Below are positions 62,148-64,000 of a stretch of 64,000 bases of DNA, piece by piece. How positions within the stretch are numbered: position 1 is the stretch's first letter; each line of letters starts with the position of its first letter. The notes beneath the pieces are model-generated. The model was not told the origin of the DNA. It saw only the letters and a list, made by a program, of their open reading frames with translations, and made no database searches. Origin of the DNA: Paenibacillus odorifer (GTDB lineage Bacteria; Bacillota; Bacilli; Paenibacillales; Paenibacillaceae); assembly GCF_000758725.1 (NCBI RefSeq), contig NZ_CP009428.1:6200001-6264000 (forward strand). Reading direction: 5' to 3'. Position numbers and translations under genes: made by a program.

Positions 62148-62396
62148 TTGGAAATTTCAAGTAGTGGTTTTGAATTATTAAAAGGATCTGAATTGTACGA
62201 TATTCAGGGCGGTGCTCTTTGGGGACAAATTGCAACTGGTATAGGTGGAGTTATTGCTGGAGCCACTTTAATAGCAGTTGCGGCAACAGCACCAGTTAGT
62301 CTTCCAGTAGTAGCAGCATGCGCCTTTGGCTATACTGCCTTAACTACATCTAGTATCATTGTAATTTCCGCAGGAATTGCTAATAAAAATATATAA
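62148..62396 (+). CDS. Bacteriocin-like peptide 2 (double-glycine leader)
   Basis: 82 residues: a 22-residue leader (FELLKGSELYDIQGG at the end) and a predicted 60-residue mature part starting ALWGQIATGIGG, with IAGATLIAVAATAP, a single Cys (mature position 36) and ending NKNI. TTG start with AAGGGGGG 6 nt upstream. Same mature length, hydrophobicity and single Cys as peptide 1, so a two-peptide pair is likely. A hairpin at 62419-62453 follows. Confidence 0.83.
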   Translation: MEISSSGFELLKGSELYDIQGGALWGQIATGIGGVIAGATLIAVAATAPVSLPVVAACAFGYTALTTSSIIVISAGIANKNI

Positions 62397-62418
62397 AACA
62401 CTTTCCTGAATATTTAGT

Positions 62419-62453
62419 AGCTCCAAGAGAATAAATATCATTCACTTGGAGCT
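62419..62453 (+). terminator. Probable terminator after the peptide genes
   Basis: AGCTCCAAG ... CTTGGAGCT, a 9-bp perfect stem, followed by TATTATGATTT (weak T-run). It may limit read-through into the transporter gene so that peptides are made in excess. Confidence 0.65.
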
Positions 62454-62607
62454 TATTATGATTTCTATTAGGTCAGAGAAGCAATCTTCTAGTGAGGCTT
62501 ATTTACAAAAAGATTTTGTTTCAGTTACGAAATCATTCTCTACATGGATAAGATATTGTTGATCCCAATGAATATGTACAAATCACTAATAGTAGGTGGG
62601 GTTTATT

Positions 62608-64000
62608 CTGTTTAAGAAATACTATTGTATTAAACAGCTTGATATTAAAGACTGCGGTGCAGCCTGTCTAGCAACTATCTCCAAACAATACGGTCTCAAA
62701 TATCCAATCACTAAAATTCGTGAAGTAGCCGGAACTGATAAAATGGGAACCAATATATATGGACTCATAAAAGCAGCAGAAAAACTTGGGTTTACAGCAA
62801 AAGGAGTCAAGGGAAGCCATGAAGCCTTCTTCGAAAACTTCCCACTTCCCGCTATTGCCCATGTCATTATAGATCAGACATTATTACACTATGTTGTAAT
62901 CCATAAAATATCAAATAAGGAAATAATTGTTGCGGATCCAGTCCAAGGCATAGTTAAATATACACCGGAAGATTTCTTCCAAATCTGGACAAGTGTCCTT
63001 ATCTTAATGGTACCCACTCCTCAATTCAAAAAAGGGGACCAAACAAAAGGTCTATTTGCTCGTTTCTTTGGATTGCTGATTCCTCAAAAAAGAATGCTAG
63101 GAGGAATTTTTCTAACATCTATACTCTACACTATCTTAGGTATACTTGCTGCATTCTATTTCCAATTTCTTTTAGACGAAATTCTACCCTTTGGATTAAA
63201 AAAGACACTTAACATAATATCTGTTGGAGTCATCATTCTCTACATATTTCAAATATTATTAAATGCCTTTCGTAGCCATATCTTACTGACGTTGAGCCAA
63301 AAACTCGATATTTCACTCATACTTGGCTATTACCACCATGTGTTAAAGCTCCCAATGAATTTTTTTGGTACACGTAAGACAGGAGAAATAATATCAAGGC
63401 TTATGGATGCTTCGAAAGTACGAGATGCCATTTCCAGCGCAACACTAACCATCATGATCGATATTATCATGGTTATTGCCGGTGGAATTATTCTATATTC
63501 GCAAAGTGCTCTTTTATTCGGAATTACTATACTTATGGTGCCAATGTATCTGGTATTGGTTTGGAGCTTCCACAAACCATTTGACCGTTTAAACCGCGAA
63601 CAGATGGAAAAAAATGCTCAGCTCACCTCCTATATTGTTGAATCAATAGATGGTATCGAGACAGTTAAAGCCTATCATGCAGAATCGAAAGTGGGCTATG
63701 AAACTGAACAGAAGTTCATCTCATTTCTGAGATCTGTCTTCAGTTTTGGTCTTTTCAATAACATTCAAGCCTCCCTCAAGAGTTTTGTACAACTCGTTGG
63801 AGGAGTAGCCATACTGTGGGTCGGAGCAAGACAAGTGATAAAAGGCAATATGACAATGGGCCAATTGATTACCTATAACTCGTTATTGGCTTACTTCCTG
63901 CAACCCATCCAGAACTTAATCAACCTCCAGCCCACTTTGCAAACGGCCATTGTCGCTGCTGACCGATTAGGAGAAATTCTTGATTTGGAAGCGGAGAAGC
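62608..64000 (+). CDS. Peptidase-containing ABC transporter (C39), truncated by window end
   Basis: 464 residues are visible of an expected about 700. The N-terminal C39 peptidase (about 1-130) has KQLDIKDCGAACLATISKQYG (catalytic Cys about 16), His in LLHYVVIHK (about 94) and Asp in VADPVQG (about 110); it removes double-glycine leaders during export. A six-helix ABC membrane domain follows (GIFLTSILYTILGILAAFYFQFLLDEILP; GEIISRLMDASKVRDAISSATL; ESIDGIETVKAYHAE). The ATPase domain lies beyond the window. No ATG/TTG start fits: the ribosome site GTAGGTGGGG is 7 nt before CTG 62608; a GTG at 62596 overlaps the site. Confidence 0.92.
   Translation, partial: MFKKYYCIKQLDIKDCGAACLATISKQYGLKYPITKIREVAGTDKMGTNIYGLIKAAEKLGFTAKGVKGSHEAFFENFPLPAIAHVIIDQTLLHYVVIHKISNKEIIVADPVQGIVKYTPEDFFQIWTSVLILMVPTPQFKKGDQTKGLFARFFGLLIPQKRMLGGIFLTSILYTILGILAAFYFQFLLDEILPFGLKKTLNIISVGVIILYIFQILLNAFRSHILLTLSQKLDISLILGYYHHVLKLPMNFFGTRKTGEIISRLMDASKVRDAISSATLTIMIDIIMVIAGGIILYSQSALLFGITILMVPMYLVLVWSFHKPFDRLNREQMEKNAQLTSYIVESIDGIETVKAYHAESKVGYETEQKFISFLRSVFSFGLFNNIQASLKSFVQLVGGVAILWVGARQVIKGNMTMGQLITYNSLLAYFLQPIQNLINLQPTLQTAIVAADRLGEILDLEAEK

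Noticed and set aside
62544..62613. 23-codon frame starting ATG just before the C39 transporter
   Set aside because: No ribosome site; could only be a leader peptide, and nothing supports that.

Overview
The window looks like a chromosome segment of a low-to-mid GC Firmicute, most probably Paenibacillus or a close relative. This rests on Bacillus-type rRNA leaders and promoters, strong AGGAGG ribosome sites with frequent TTG/GTG starts, the pcrB-pcrA-ligA order, a split two-subunit glycine decarboxylase (gcvPA/gcvPB) behind a tandem glycine riboswitch, a DUF3656-type U32 protein and an S-layer-type glycan cluster. No database search was possible, so the genus is an inference.

Layout. 1-3130: an rRNA operon on the minus strand (16S, one tRNA-Ala, 5' third of 23S) with two tandem promoters. 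3276-8879: a plus-strand MFS exporter, then a minus-strand operon of response regulator, sensor kinase, a kinase-less paralogue of that sensor and a class A penicillin-binding protein. 9060-14270: the pcrB-pcrA-ligA operon. 14497-15363: a membrane-anchored glycerophosphodiesterase-like protein. 15472-38566: a large surface-glycan cluster with a polyprenyl-phosphate sugar transferase, several GT2 enzymes, dTDP-rhamnose genes (rfbA separate from rfbC-B-D), an AT-rich cassette (about 21.8-34.8 kb) with Wzm/Wzt ABC export, a methyltransferase with a coiled coil, a three-domain 1268-residue glycosyltransferase, and an O-antigen-ligase/TPR protein. The set resembles bacterial S-layer glycosylation (slg) clusters. 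38642-46274: galU, a U32-family protein, an HtrA-like protease with a secreted partner, and a small membrane protein. 47238-52596: uvrB and uvrA behind a LexA-box promoter. 52776-54385: a flagellar stator pair. 54814-59746: gcvH and, divergently, gcvT-gcvPA-gcvPB. 59865-64000: an AT-rich accessory locus with a GAF/LuxR-type regulator, two small genes, two double-glycine-leader peptides whose predicted mature parts are both 60 residues, and a C39-peptidase ABC transporter cut by the window edge. This is a probable two-peptide bacteriocin system.

Beyond genes, the most unusual structure is an intergenic element found twice (46632-46814 and 54476-54658). Each copy is 183 nt and holds four 19-nt palindrome-like units separated by exactly 32, 43 and 32 nt, with sequence agreement suggesting that the copies are inverted relative to each other. 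A third region (42541-42715) has a different set of inverted repeats at similar spacing (51/53/51).

No insertion sequence, prophage or CRISPR array was seen.
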